Shown here in pieces: positions 1 through 8,468 of a stretch of DNA of 64,000 nt. Positions within the stretch are counted from its first letter, which is position 1. Every line of letters starts with the position of its first letter. Origin of the DNA: Paraflavitalea pollutisoli (lineage in GTDB: Bacteria > Bacteroidota > Bacteroidia > Chitinophagales > Chitinophagaceae); contig NZ_JARKMX010000006.1 of assembly GCF_029360705.1 (NCBI RefSeq), forward strand, positions 124,001 to 188,000. The letters run 5' to 3'. A program made the translations under genes and the position numbers. The notes under the pieces are model-generated. The model saw nothing but the letters and a program-made list of their open reading frames with translations, ran no database searches and had not been told where the DNA came from.

Positions 1-1093
1 CGCAATAACGCATGGCAATCCGCGCTACCAGTTGCTTCAATTCCCGCACATTGCCGGGGTAGTTACGGCTCACCAGGTAATTCATCACCGTATTGTCGAT
101 GGCGGGCGCCACCACTACTTTTAATTCTTGCCGCAGAAAGAAACGCACCAGCTCCGGAATATCTTCCCGACGCTCCCGCAGCGGCGGTAAGGTCAATACG
201 GTAGAGGCCAACCTGAAATAGAGGTCTTCCCGGAAGTGCCCGCGCTCGATCTCTTCTTTGAGGTTGCGATTGGTGGCGCAGACCAGCCGGAAACGGGTTT
301 TGTTCCAGATATTGCTACCCACCCGCTTAAAAGTTCCTTCCTGTATCACACGCAGCAGCCCCGCTTGTAATGCCATCGGTAGCTCACCCAGCTCATCGAG
401 AAACAAAGAGCCTTTGTCAGCCAGGGCAAAAGCCCCATCACGCGCATAGATCGCATTGGTAAAAGCACCTTTGTCGTGCCCGTAAAACTCGCTGCCCGAT
501 AACTCGGGAACGATGGTGGTACAGTCCAGCAGCACCAGCTCGCCCTTGTCCTGGCGGGGATCCAGTGTATGAATAAGACCGGCAGTCATCTCTTTGCCAG
601 TACCCGATTCCCCCATTAGCAACACATGGTGACTGGTAAACACAGCAGCTTCCACCACACGTGTCAGGAACTTCTTCCAGACGCAACTCTCGCCAATCAT
701 CGCCTCCTGTACGATCCTGGAGTGAACCAGTTCCTGCAGCACCTTCCACCTTTTCAGGCGCGAGCACAGAAAACCTGTCACCCCTTCATCTGCTTTCCAG
801 GCAATGACATCGGCAGCGCCCGCATGCAGCAATTGCCATTTCTGTAGGTCGGGCAAAGCCTGGTTGATAGCCAGTACGATCACCTTGCAGCCGCTTTGAC
901 AGGCAACCTGCAGTTGATCAGCCAGTGCTTCAAAAGCACATTTCTCCTGCCAGCATAAAATAATGCCCAGGCATCCCACACATGGCTCCTCCTGGCAGTC
1001 GAAGTCTTTTGCTGCAAGGGCATGACGAATAAAGGCCAACTCCGGATGATCCGGTTGACCAGTATGTTGCACACATACCGATAGGTTCTCCAT
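1..1093 (-). CDS. Sigma-54-dependent transcriptional activator (AAA+), 3' end outside window
   Basis: About 364 codons are visible, starting at the ATG read leftward from 1093; the rest, presumably a Fis-type DNA-binding domain, lies beyond the left edge. Residues 161-168 are a Walker A loop (GESGTGKE), followed by a Walker B-like FLDEL. Residues 209-214 read GAFTNA where sigma-54 activators normally have GAFTGA, the loop that contacts sigma-54. The first ~120 residues fold like a receiver by pattern (a KVIVLA strand, then a HAGAADVIAW segment), but the strand that should carry the phosphoacceptor Asp reads LGIILCWQEK, so it is probably not phosphorylated. Eight cysteines lie at residues 7, 33, 38, 41, 47, 52, 65 and 69. 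The family drives transcription from -24/-12 promoters; the target genes are not evident here. Confidence 0.88.
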   Translation of the reverse strand, partial: MENLSVCVQHTGQPDHPELAFIRHALAAKDFDCQEEPCVGCLGIILCWQEKCAFEALADQLQVACQSGCKVIVLAINQALPDLQKWQLLHAGAADVIAWKADEGVTGFLCSRLKRWKVLQELVHSRIVQEAMIGESCVWKKFLTRVVEAAVFTSHHVLLMGESGTGKEMTAGLIHTLDPRQDKGELVLLDCTTIVPELSGSEFYGHDKGAFTNAIYARDGAFALADKGSLFLDELGELPMALQAGLLRVIQEGTFKRVGSNIWNKTRFRLVCATNRNLKEEIERGHFREDLYFRLASTVLTLPPLRERREDIPELVRFFLRQELKVVVAPAIDNTVMNYLVSRNYPGNVRELKQLVARIAMRYC

Positions 1094-1219
1094 GACGAAG
1101 CGATTGATGCTCGTTAATAGTTGTTACTTCAGGTAGGTGCCTTCAGTCGGCAAAATGGTGATGGCAGGGAAAATTCAAGTCATGATCTGTCATGGCATGG
1201 CGGGCTCAACAGATGCCCC

Positions 1220-1227
1220 CAAAGTTA
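1220..1227 (-). promoter_or_regulatory. Candidate -7 promoter box for the sigma-54 activator gene
   Basis: TAACTTTG on the minus strand matches TAnnTTTG exactly, about 127 bases upstream of the activator start. The upstream -33 element is not recognisable, so this is a tentative call. Confidence 0.35.
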
Positions 1228-1343
1228 GATCATCAACAGGCGGTGATAGTAGGCGGCAGGAAAGTGCGGGAAGAGATATCAGCTAAGGACATGGATGGAA
1301 ATACTCATAGCGATAGTTGTTTTTAAAGGTTGGCTATAAAGGT

Positions 1344-1430
1344 AACGGCTCCACTAAACGCCAGCAATACCACATTGTGGTAGTTTTGAACACCGGATTG
1401 CGGTGCTGGAGGGCGTTTGGTGGAGCCGTT
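1344..1430. repeat. Inverted repeat with two internal hairpins (three-way junction)
   Basis: A 19-base arm at 1344-1362 pairs with 1412-1430 with one wobble-type difference. Between the arms lie two further hairpins: a perfect 7-base inverted repeat around a single central base at 1368-1382 (TACCACA/TGTGGTA), and CACCG/CGGTG at 1391-1405. The whole could fold as a three-way junction in DNA or RNA. It sits downstream of the unknown ORF at 1446-2015 and upstream of the activator. There is no U-tract, so it is not a standard terminator. Confidence 0.6.
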
Positions 1431-1445
1431 GGATTAATATAAAGA

Positions 1446-2015
1446 TCAGGTAGTTGCAGGAGCTGTATGATAAACAATAGGTTGTTCGTCATGCGTAAAA
1501 GAAGGTAGAGGTCGATACTCCGAAATGGTCAGTCCCTCATGCAGGGGAAGTAAGAAAGTGGTCGCCCAGCCATGGTGCTCCAGTACCGACACATTATCGC
1601 TACTTACAATCAGGTTATTACTCACGCTACCGAAAAACAGGAAAGGCTCGGTAGTATAAGTAATGGATACCTGGTGTTGTCGTTTGTTGGCGAGGTCGGA
1701 ATCGACGAGGGCAAATTCATATTGCGAAAAGGTGATAGCGACCTTACCCAGTGTATCTGATATACCAGGTACTATCTGGTTCAACTGTCGGATATACAAG
1801 CCAACGGCAAACCCCACCTTATAATGCAAAGAGTTGGCTTTGGGGTCATGGGCGATGATATCCTGCAGCCGCGTAAACTGGTTGTCTTTATTATAGCGCT
1901 GCGCCTGCATCAACAATTCGGCATAGCTGTCTTCAAAAACGGCTTGTTCAAATACGCTGCGCGCCCTGTGATCGATCAGCTGTCGATAGGTAAGGCGGAT
2001 AGAAGCTGGATACAT
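1446..2015 (-). CDS. Hypothetical protein, 189 aa
   Basis: I do not recognise a family. The protein has no signal peptide or membrane segment. It opens with MYPASIRLTYRQLIDHRAR and has a helical first third followed by a strand-rich part (KVAITFSQYEFALVDSD, HQVSITYTTEPFLFFGSV), suggesting a soluble alpha/beta protein. It follows the dioxygenase gene on the same strand after an 85-base gap occupied by a strong hairpin, so it may be co-transcribed subject to that hairpin. The ORF is open and its codon use resembles its neighbours, which supports it being a gene. Confidence 0.6.
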   Translation of the reverse strand: MYPASIRLTYRQLIDHRARSVFEQAVFEDSYAELLMQAQRYNKDNQFTRLQDIIAHDPKANSLHYKVGFAVGLYIRQLNQIVPGISDTLGKVAITFSQYEFALVDSDLANKRQHQVSITYTTEPFLFFGSVSNNLIVSSDNVSVLEHHGWATTFLLPLHEGLTISEYRPLPSFTHDEQPIVYHTAPATT

Positions 2016-2034
2016 AAGTATAAGTTGAGAACCA

Positions 2035-2092
2035 GCCGGGCCGCCTGTTTGGTTCCGGCTCTCTGTAGTGTGATATATCTCCGCGGCCCGGC
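2035..2092 (-). terminator. GC-rich hairpin between dioxygenase and next gene
   Basis: GCCGGGCCGC (2035-2044) and GCGGCCCGGC (2083-2092) form a perfect 10-bp stem around a 38-base loop, starting 8 bases after the dioxygenase stop. There is no U-run. A competing pairing exists: AGCCGG (2034-2039) with CCGGCT (2055-2060). Candidate attenuator or mRNA-processing hairpin rather than a classical terminator. Confidence 0.45.
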
Positions 2093-2100
2093 AGGCTCGG

Positions 2101-2820
2101 TTAAGCTTTTACGTAAATGGTGTGTACGAGGTTATAGCCACCCGTAGTACTGTTGGCAGTCACGGTCGCCAGTTCATTGTCCAGCGAATCCTGGATAATG
2201 TTGTCACCGGCATTGGTGATGGAGTTTTGTCCGTGGGCCGAATACAGGCTGGTTTTGTAAACAGCCGTATTGATGGCATCGGGGAAAGCGATCTGCGTAG
2301 TCAGCTTCAGCGAAGTGCCCACATAGATCTGTGCATGGACATGGGTAACACGGCCCGTGTACCAACCCGGATAAATACTGGTAAACTTTACCTGTCCCTG
2401 GCTATCGGTATATTGGAGGCCACGGCAGAAAACTGCTTCGGAATTGTTTTGCGTGCCCAGGTAACCCGAATTGGAATAGCCAGAATAATAACCGTCTTTA
2501 TCGCAGTGCCAGACGTCGACGCGGGCATTTGCCAATACATTACAGCTGTCATTCACGTTGCGGACGGTGATCGTCATATCGAGCGGTAAACCGGTTTTGC
2601 CATCGGTGATATCCACCCGGTTGATGGCCGATCCACGGCTATTGTACAAAGGGTAGGGGCCATCGGTTTCGGTATCGGTGACTGCACAATCACCCGAAGC
2701 CGAGCTATAGCTGGCTCCGTCATCATCACCGCTGCCTTTTTTGCACGCGTTGATGATCAATGGCATCGCCGTACTGCCCACGATCAGGTGTCTGAGGAAG
2801 TTTTTTCTGGACTGCTCCAT
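2101..2820 (-). CDS. Exported intradiol ring-cleavage dioxygenase-like protein
   Basis: The protein has 239 residues and resembles the catalytic domain of protocatechuate 3,4-dioxygenase, a family that opens catechol rings between the two hydroxyls using Fe(III). The motif order fits: TDGPYPLYNSRG near residue 53, ARVDVWHCDKDGYYSGY at 99-115, YPGWYTGRVTHVH at 150-162. The four expected iron ligands can be assigned to a Tyr in the GYYSGY segment, Tyr154, His160 and His162, and the family arginine is Arg157. The N-terminus carries a hydrophobic segment ending in NAC at Cys26, a plausible lipoprotein or Tat-like export signal, so it would act outside the cytoplasm. Such exported homologues are common in Bacteroidota and their substrate is usually unknown. 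No other aromatic-degradation gene is nearby. Confidence 0.88.
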   Translation of the reverse strand: MEQSRKNFLRHLIVGSTAMPLIINACKKGSGDDDGASYSSASGDCAVTDTETDGPYPLYNSRGSAINRVDITDGKTGLPLDMTITVRNVNDSCNVLANARVDVWHCDKDGYYSGYSNSGYLGTQNNSEAVFCRGLQYTDSQGQVKFTSIYPGWYTGRVTHVHAQIYVGTSLKLTTQIAFPDAINTAVYKTSLYSAHGQNSITNAGDNIIQDSLDNELATVTANSTTGGYNLVHTIYVKA

Positions 2821-2994
2821 AAATGAAAGATTTTGTTAGCAAGAAGATTGTAACAGCAAATCTTATCAATTATCCGGAGCAGGGAAACTTTGATAGATCA
2901 CCCTGCCTTATGTATCGGTGAATCCTGCAAAGGCCCGCCAGTACTGCTTTTGCGGGTTGTTTTGTTGTGAATGCTTTAACAGCCAGAGGCTTCT

Positions 2995-3696
2995 TTAAGA
3001 CTGCTTCTTCCATTCATTGATGAAAGAAGTATAGCTGTCGCTGACCGGCAATTCGGCGCCGGAAGTCATGGTGACCTTTCTGTTGAGAATGGACTTTACC
3101 TTGTCGACCGCTACAATATAGCTTCGGTGAATACGCTTGAATTTAGAAGAAGGTAGTTTCTCCAGCACGCCCTTTAGGGTCATCAGCGTCAGCACCGGTT
3201 TGTCGTTCACCCGGTGTATCCTGATATAATCTTCGAGGCTTTCGATCGATTCTATATCCTGTAGGTTGATCTTCATCATCCTGTATTCGGAGTAGATGAA
3301 CAGGCTTTCTTCCTGCTCGTACCGTGGTTTACTTTTGTATTCGTGAAACTCGATCGCCTTTTGTACCGCCCGCGCGAAACGTTCCGATGCGATGGGCTTC
3401 AGTAAATAGTCTACAGCATCAAGTTCAAACCCTTCATGGGCAAACTTCTTATAGGCCGTCGTGAAAATGATCAGCGGCCGTTCCTGCAGCGAACGTACCA
3501 GGTCCAGCCCCGTAATATCGGGCATATTGATATCGATGAACAGCAGGTCTACCGGCTGCTGCCGTAAGTATTCGGCCCCACTGATGGCATCATCAAAGGT
3601 TTGCAGCAATTGAAGGCCGGGAAACTGAGCAATGTATTCCCGGATCAGCGCCAGTGCCGGCGGCTCGTCGTCGATAGCGATACATCTTAAAGCCAT
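2995..3696 (-). CDS. LytTR-family response regulator
   Basis: 233 residues. The N-terminal receiver domain has the acidic pair near residue 9-11 (IDDEPP), phosphoacceptor Asp55 in LFIDINMPD, and a late Thr and Lys (FTTAYKKFA, YLLKPI). The C-terminal half (about 135-230) is a LytTR DNA-binding domain, with the typical FIYSEYRMMKINLQDIESIE start and the FKRIHRSYIVAV motif. It lies 18 bases after the histidine kinase gene and is almost certainly its partner. Targets of this pair are not evident; the adjacent dioxygenase is one possibility. Confidence 0.95.
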   Translation of the reverse strand: MALRCIAIDDEPPALALIREYIAQFPGLQLLQTFDDAISGAEYLRQQPVDLLFIDINMPDITGLDLVRSLQERPLIIFTTAYKKFAHEGFELDAVDYLLKPIASERFARAVQKAIEFHEYKSKPRYEQEESLFIYSEYRMMKINLQDIESIESLEDYIRIHRVNDKPVLTLMTLKGVLEKLPSSKFKRIHRSYIVAVDKVKSILNRKVTMTSGAELPVSDSYTSFINEWKKQS

Positions 3697-3714
3697 AATA
3701 ACTACAATGCGTGG

Positions 3715-4944
3715 TTAAGTGTCTAATTCCAATACTACCGTAAAAAGGTTGTTTTCGGTGGAAATGTTTAACGAATGCCGGTTGGGGTAGAGATGTTCCA
3801 GTCGCTGCTGGGTATTGGTAATGCCGATGCCGGTTCTTTCTGTTTGCTTCCGCGGAAAGAGGGCATTGCTGCAGTGGAAATAGATATGCCGGCCATCCAC
3901 TTTGATGGTGATGTCGATCGTCGAAGTATGATGACTGCTGATGCCGTATTTGAAAGCATTTTCTACGAATGTCATCAGTACGAGCGGCGGGATCGACAGT
4001 GTTTCAGTAGGCCCTTCCACGTTTAAGGATACCACCGTTTTTTGTCCCAGCCGCAATTGTTGCAGGGCGATAAAGTCACGGATACAATCGATCTCGTCTT
4101 GCAAAGACACCAGGTCCATCGCCGACTCGTCAGTGATATACCGCAGAATATTCGACAGCTTCATAATGCTGGCAGCTGTATGCTCACTGTTAGTCACCGC
4201 CAGCGAGTAAATATTGTTGAGGGTATTGAAGAGAAAATGAGGATTGATCTGTGCTTTGAGGAACGACAGCTCAGCCTGCGCTTTGTCGGCCACGGCCTGT
4301 GCACGGTCAGCTTCTGCCTGCAGGGCCCGCTTCTCTGTCATACGCCAGCGCCACGTGCTTTGCAAGGCAATGCCCAACGACAGGGCCAGCAGAAAAAGAA
4401 AGATACTGACCACATCGAAGGGGCGGCGCCGCGGTCCGCGGCCAGGCATCGGCCCGCGTTCACCCATATTGGGAGGCGGTTTGAAAGCCCGATCCTGCGA
4501 TGGCGACCGGGTGCCGGGCTCGAATCCCTGCGAGCCGGATCCCTCGCGACCCTGCCAGGTAGCCGAATCTGCCCACTTGCGTTCTCTGGCTTCCATGCCT
4601 GGCCGACGGAATTCTTCCTTCCACTTGTCTTTTCCCGATAGCTGAAAGAAGAGACTGTCGAACGGACGCAGGAAATAGACGCTTGCCAGCATCACCAGCA
4701 GGATGCTGAAATACCAGGCATATTTCTTTTTCAGGTACAGCAACGGGTACAGCACGTATGTATGCAGGTAAAACACGCAGACATAGGTGCCGAACAGCAG
4801 CCAATACCACCCGGTACTGATGGTAGATAGCGCGCGGTCATTGCCCGAATGACCGGCAATAAAGAGAAACGGCAGGCTTAGAAAGATAAGCCACCCGATT
4901 ATATGCGATACGATGGTGGGCGTTTTGACGCGGTACATAGGCAA
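3715..4944 (-). CDS. LytS/YehU-type sensor histidine kinase
   Basis: 409 residues. Four membrane segments are visible: about 10-30, 45-65, 74-93 and 178-195. Then come a coiled coil rich in A/E/Q/K and the His_kinase motif KAQINPHFLFNTLNNIYSL with the phospho-acceptor near His236. The ATPase domain has the ENAFKYG N-box and GIGITNTQQRLEHLYPN. Between the third and fourth membrane segments lies an unusual low-complexity stretch rich in Gly, Pro and Arg (about residues 125-175). The last segment may place this loop outside the cytoplasm. Paired with the LytTR regulator 18 bases downstream. Confidence 0.94.
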   Translation of the reverse strand: MPMYRVKTPTIVSHIIGWLIFLSLPFLFIAGHSGNDRALSTISTGWYWLLFGTYVCVFYLHTYVLYPLLYLKKKYAWYFSILLVMLASVYFLRPFDSLFFQLSGKDKWKEEFRRPGMEARERKWADSATWQGREGSGSQGFEPGTRSPSQDRAFKPPPNMGERGPMPGRGPRRRPFDVVSIFLFLLALSLGIALQSTWRWRMTEKRALQAEADRAQAVADKAQAELSFLKAQINPHFLFNTLNNIYSLAVTNSEHTAASIMKLSNILRYITDESAMDLVSLQDEIDCIRDFIALQQLRLGQKTVVSLNVEGPTETLSIPPLVLMTFVENAFKYGISSHHTSTIDITIKVDGRHIYFHCSNALFPRKQTERTGIGITNTQQRLEHLYPNRHSLNISTENNLFTVVLELDT

Positions 4945-5002
4945 ATAAACGATAATAAATGTACAGAAACCGCCGTGTACCGGCGTATGGGCCGTATGTA
5001 TG

Positions 5003-5046
5003 GGTAAAAAGACCAGGGGCTGACCATCGAAATGGCCAGCCCCTGG
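5003..5046 (-). terminator. Rho-independent terminator of the protease gene
   Basis: Stem CCAGGGGCTG (5013-5022) pairs with CAGCCCCTGG (5037-5046). On the minus strand it is followed by TCTTTTT. It starts 20 bases past the stop of the leftward 5066-7666 gene. Confidence 0.88.
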
Positions 5047-5065
5047 AAAAGCGTTTAAGCGTTGG

Positions 5066-7666
5066 TTATTGTTTTACCACTTTCAGCACCTGGCGATCGG
5101 TGGCCGTGGCAATCGTCAACAGGTAGGTGCCGCCGGGGATTGATGGAGCAGCCGCGATATCCAGAATCCGGTGTCCGTTCGACAGGGAAACTGGCTGCCG
5201 CAGCACGATACGGCCATTCATGTCGGTCAGCAGCAGCTCGGCCTGTTGCACCTTGGGCGAATGAATGCTGATCTGCAATTGGCCGGCGAAGGGATTCTGC
5301 AGGGCAGTGACCAGGAAGGCGCTGTTGCCCCGTTTCAGGGTAATGACCTGGCTATAGGACTCCCCGCCATTGGCGGCAATCACGCGCAGGCGGTAATATA
5401 AGATCGTGTTACTGGTTTGACGAATATCATCGGGGTATTGATAGGCCTGATCTGTCGTAGCATTACCAACACCATTCACCCGACCGACCGTAGTGAAGCG
5501 AATGCCGTCCGTACTACGCTGCACCTCAAAATGGCTGATGGTTTCGTTGCCCGATGTAGTCCATTGGAGCAGGTTGTGTTGTGGTTGGATCGTTCCCCCA
5601 AATTGCACCAACCGGATCGGCAAAGCCGACGAAGCAGAGGTGTGAACATAAAAGCCGCTGAACCCATTGACCGCGAAACTCACCTCCCACCGGCTGGCGG
5701 TAGCATTCCAAACGATGTCTGCGTCATTGGGATCGATAATGGTGGTACTGCCCGAATAACTGCCGGGCAGGCCCGTGCCACTCATGCCCTTGTATTGACT
5801 CACCCGCAGGTTGGCAATACCGGTAGCATCGGCAGCGCCGGTCGGGAGATCTGGAAAGGCGCCGTTATTGCTATTGTAAGCAGTAAACTCAGCCTGACTA
5901 TAATAGAGAGTGATGGTGGCTGTGGCCGTAGCGCCGCCCGAAGATGGCGACAGATCAACGTGCCGCTCGCTGAAAGGTTGGCTATTGAAAGTAGGCGTGC
6001 TGGATTCATATTTGACACAGGCGCTGATCGATCCACTAACAGGTGTAGCACCAGAAGGTACCACCCGGGCAATGGCACGGCAATAGGCGTCGGTGTAAGT
6101 GGTGCCGCCTGCCGATACCGTATTGCTCACACAAACCTGGTTGCTGCCCTGTATACCAGACAGTGAATACACATTGCCGGGTTGCAGCATCGGATTTGAA
6201 CAGGTGGTAGTGGTAAATCCCGCTGAGGTGATCACATTGCCTCCGAGGATATCATCCGCGCTGAGCGTTCTGGACTGCGTACCGGCACCAATAGCGTAAT
6301 GCATCACCGCTCCCGGGTTGATGATATGGGTCAATTGTTGTCCGTGTCCAAGTTCATGCACTGCCACTGTTTCAAAATCTACCTTGGGGTTCACCGGAGC
6401 TGCAGGCCCGTACTCCCAATTGGTCGTACTGCGAAACGTTACATCCAGCTCATATACAAACCATCTGACCACGCCAGCGCTGATGCAGCCATTGTAACGG
6501 GATAAACAAACGCCCAGTATACCGGCACCAAGCGGCGCACTGTTGTCGAAAGTGACCAGGCTGATCCCGTCATCGGCGGCAACATTCGCGGAAGTGTTGG
6601 CACCCACTGTCCAATTCATGCCCGTACTGCAGGTCCAGGTATCCATCGCTCGTTGGAAGGATGCTTTGGCAGCGGAAGCAGCGAAATTGGTTTCCATTTG
6701 AAAAGTATAGCCACCGGTACCATTTTTATTGACATGTTTTGCGCGATAAGTGGCGCCGCTATACGGAATATTGATATGGGCATAAGGGACCGTAATGCTA
6801 GCTGCGCTGATTACTGAATTGGGGTCAGCATTGGTTACACGTATCTGACCGCTGCCGGCTGGCCGCCCAGTAGTGCTGTATGAAGGAACAACCACCCGGA
6901 TCTCTACGTCAGTCCAGGATACGATGTCAAAGCTGTTGGCCTCTATCCAGGTAGTGCCGCCCGTGTTGGCATCACGAAACTCGACCTTGCCGGGCGTACC
7001 GCCGAAATTGGTACCCGTGATGGTCAATACAGATCCGGTGCCAGCTGTGATGGTGGTAGGCGATAAATTTGAAATGGCCGGGATGGCCGCAACGCCCAGG
7101 GTGGTGAAGTCATTTACCAACAGGTCCGGGTTGGCACGTAGCTTCGTTTCCTGGTGGGTCAGTTGCCGTACTGCCGCAACGGCAGCATCGATCGACGTGT
7201 ACTGTTTAAAGGGATCAGTGGCCCGCAGATATTTTGTATCATAGTGGATAAGCCCCTGCATGCTGCTGTAAACCATGTAAGCTGGCGTATTGCCTGCCTG
7301 CCGGCCTGTGGACTGGATGGTAGCTGGCATACAAAAGAAGATGCCCGATTGGCCGGTAGACAACTGCAGATACGAAGAATACACATCCATACGATCACCG
7401 AGTACGCCACCGTGCGTAATGATCTCGATTTCCTCCCCTTGCAGGGTTCCCTTGAATAGCCGGTAAACACGAATGCGGTTACTTGTATAAATATTGCCCA
7501 GGGCATCGGTAAAGGCCGATTGTCCCACCACCTTGCCTTCGGCGATCAGGTTGGAATAACGAACCCGTTGCGGTAGTGAAACAGGGTATAGCTCATTGGC
7601 CGATAGGAATAGAGGAAGGCAGAATAGCAATAAAAGAAAGGGAACAAGGGTTAGCTGGTTCTTCAT
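5066..7666 (-). CDS. Secreted matrixin-like metalloprotease with IPT/TIG domain and T9SS sorting tail
   Basis: 866 residues. The signal peptide is MKNQLTLVPFLLLLFCLPLF and ends near ANEL. Residues ~195-300 form an IPT/TIG immunoglobulin-like domain (ISNLSPTTITAGTG, ITGTNFGGTPGKV). The protease domain follows, with HELGHGQQLTH starting at His437 and a Met-turn-like GAVMHY shortly after, the metzincin arrangement of three zinc-binding histidines. The third-histidine spacing is right, but the usual Gly inside the motif is Gln. A fibronectin-like segment (IRLVQFGGTIQPQHNLLQW) precedes a type A sorting domain (MNGRIVLRQ, PGGTYLLTIAT, VLKVVKQ), so the protein should be delivered outside by the type IX system. 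Substrate unknown. Confidence 0.9.
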   Translation of the reverse strand: MKNQLTLVPFLLLLFCLPLFLSANELYPVSLPQRVRYSNLIAEGKVVGQSAFTDALGNIYTSNRIRVYRLFKGTLQGEEIEIITHGGVLGDRMDVYSSYLQLSTGQSGIFFCMPATIQSTGRQAGNTPAYMVYSSMQGLIHYDTKYLRATDPFKQYTSIDAAVAAVRQLTHQETKLRANPDLLVNDFTTLGVAAIPAISNLSPTTITAGTGSVLTITGTNFGGTPGKVEFRDANTGGTTWIEANSFDIVSWTDVEIRVVVPSYSTTGRPAGSGQIRVTNADPNSVISAASITVPYAHINIPYSGATYRAKHVNKNGTGGYTFQMETNFAASAAKASFQRAMDTWTCSTGMNWTVGANTSANVAADDGISLVTFDNSAPLGAGILGVCLSRYNGCISAGVVRWFVYELDVTFRSTTNWEYGPAAPVNPKVDFETVAVHELGHGQQLTHIINPGAVMHYAIGAGTQSRTLSADDILGGNVITSAGFTTTTCSNPMLQPGNVYSLSGIQGSNQVCVSNTVSAGGTTYTDAYCRAIARVVPSGATPVSGSISACVKYESSTPTFNSQPFSERHVDLSPSSGGATATATITLYYSQAEFTAYNSNNGAFPDLPTGAADATGIANLRVSQYKGMSGTGLPGSYSGSTTIIDPNDADIVWNATASRWEVSFAVNGFSGFYVHTSASSALPIRLVQFGGTIQPQHNLLQWTTSGNETISHFEVQRSTDGIRFTTVGRVNGVGNATTDQAYQYPDDIRQTSNTILYYRLRVIAANGGESYSQVITLKRGNSAFLVTALQNPFAGQLQISIHSPKVQQAELLLTDMNGRIVLRQPVSLSNGHRILDIAAAPSIPGGTYLLTIATATDRQVLKVVKQ

Positions 7667-7827
7667 AAATGAGGGTTAAAAGGATGCTGGATGCCCCTAC
7701 AGAACGCAAAAAATTAAAATATAGTTTGCGCTCAAGCTTCCATTCATCGTGGATTTTCTGGCTTTGTATTACCAGCCATCATACCACTTTCACTAACCCT
7801 CAATGCTTCAACGAGATAAAATAAGAA

Positions 7828-7866
7828 GCGGATAAATACGAGCATGGCTACCTCGTATTTATCCGC
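7828..7866 (-). terminator. Terminator of the DinB-like gene
   Basis: A perfect 15-bp stem (7828-7842 with 7852-7866) around a 9-base loop is followed on the minus strand by TTCTTATTTTATCT. It lies just beyond the stop of the 7874-8371 gene. Confidence 0.88.
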
Positions 7867-7873
7867 CAGTGGA

Positions 7874-8371
7874 TTAGAAGTTCACCTCATCAGCGCTGGG
7901 ACCGTAACTGCCCGGGATCGGAATATTGAGCAATCGCAGGTATACACCCAGTTGCGCGCGGTGGTGCACCGTCTGGCAGTAAGCCATCCTGATCACTTCG
8001 GCTTTGCTGCTTACACTGTATACCTGGTCGCCGTTGCGCAATGTCCAGTTGTCGGAAAGATCTTGATCGGTCGCTTTTTCGAGTGCCACGTTGCCAGACG
8101 CTACATTCTTATCGAAAAATGCCAGCAGCTCCTCGTTATTCTGAACAGGCGGAAATGTATACGGGTTTGCCGCAAAGTCCAGCTCACTGGTACTAATCGT
8201 CATATCCACCCAACCCGGTAACTCGGCAATATGCCCGGCCAGACGCCGTATAGTCATACTTTTTTCATGGGGTGTCCAGTCGTATTTATCTTCCGGTACC
8301 CGCGACAACATCTTACGGGTGGTAGCAGCTTCCTGGTTCAGTTCCTTGATCAGTGACGGGATGATTGACAT
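7874..8371 (-). CDS. DinB-family (DinB/YfiT fold) protein
   Basis: 165 residues in the four-helix-bundle DinB superfamily, whose members bind a metal ion through three histidines and often act as thiol- or nucleophile-dependent transferases. Visible signatures are the opening SLIKELNQEAATTRKMLSRVPEDKYDWTPHEKSMTIRRLAGHIAE, with His47 in LAGHIAELPGW, and QTVHHRAQLGVYLRLLNIPIPGSYGPSADE near the end, with His136/His137. The closing PGSYGPSADE motif is typical of Bacteroidota members. It is transcribed away from the BlaI-like gene and ends at its own terminator. The biochemical substrate cannot be told from sequence. Confidence 0.9.
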   Translation of the reverse strand: MSIIPSLIKELNQEAATTRKMLSRVPEDKYDWTPHEKSMTIRRLAGHIAELPGWVDMTISTSELDFAANPYTFPPVQNNEELLAFFDKNVASGNVALEKATDQDLSDNWTLRNGDQVYSVSSKAEVIRMAYCQTVHHRAQLGVYLRLLNIPIPGSYGPSADEVNF

Positions 8372-8468
8372 AGTGGTTTGTTTTAGTAATACAAAGAAAA
8401 CCAGGGTTAGTGACAGCCCTATGTCAGTAGGTGGCAGGAGAAGAAAAAGAAAAATATAGGGGTAGGTA

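Larger units (their letters stand above)
1094..1445. other. Non-coding gap with structured inverted repeat and putative promoter
   Basis: There is no plausible gene. The part nearest the regulator carries a leftward TAACTTTG (1227-1220), a perfect match to the Bacteroidota -7 box TAnnTTTG. No clear -33 TTTG sits at the usual distance. The other end holds the inverted repeat of 1344-1430, described separately. Confidence 0.5.
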
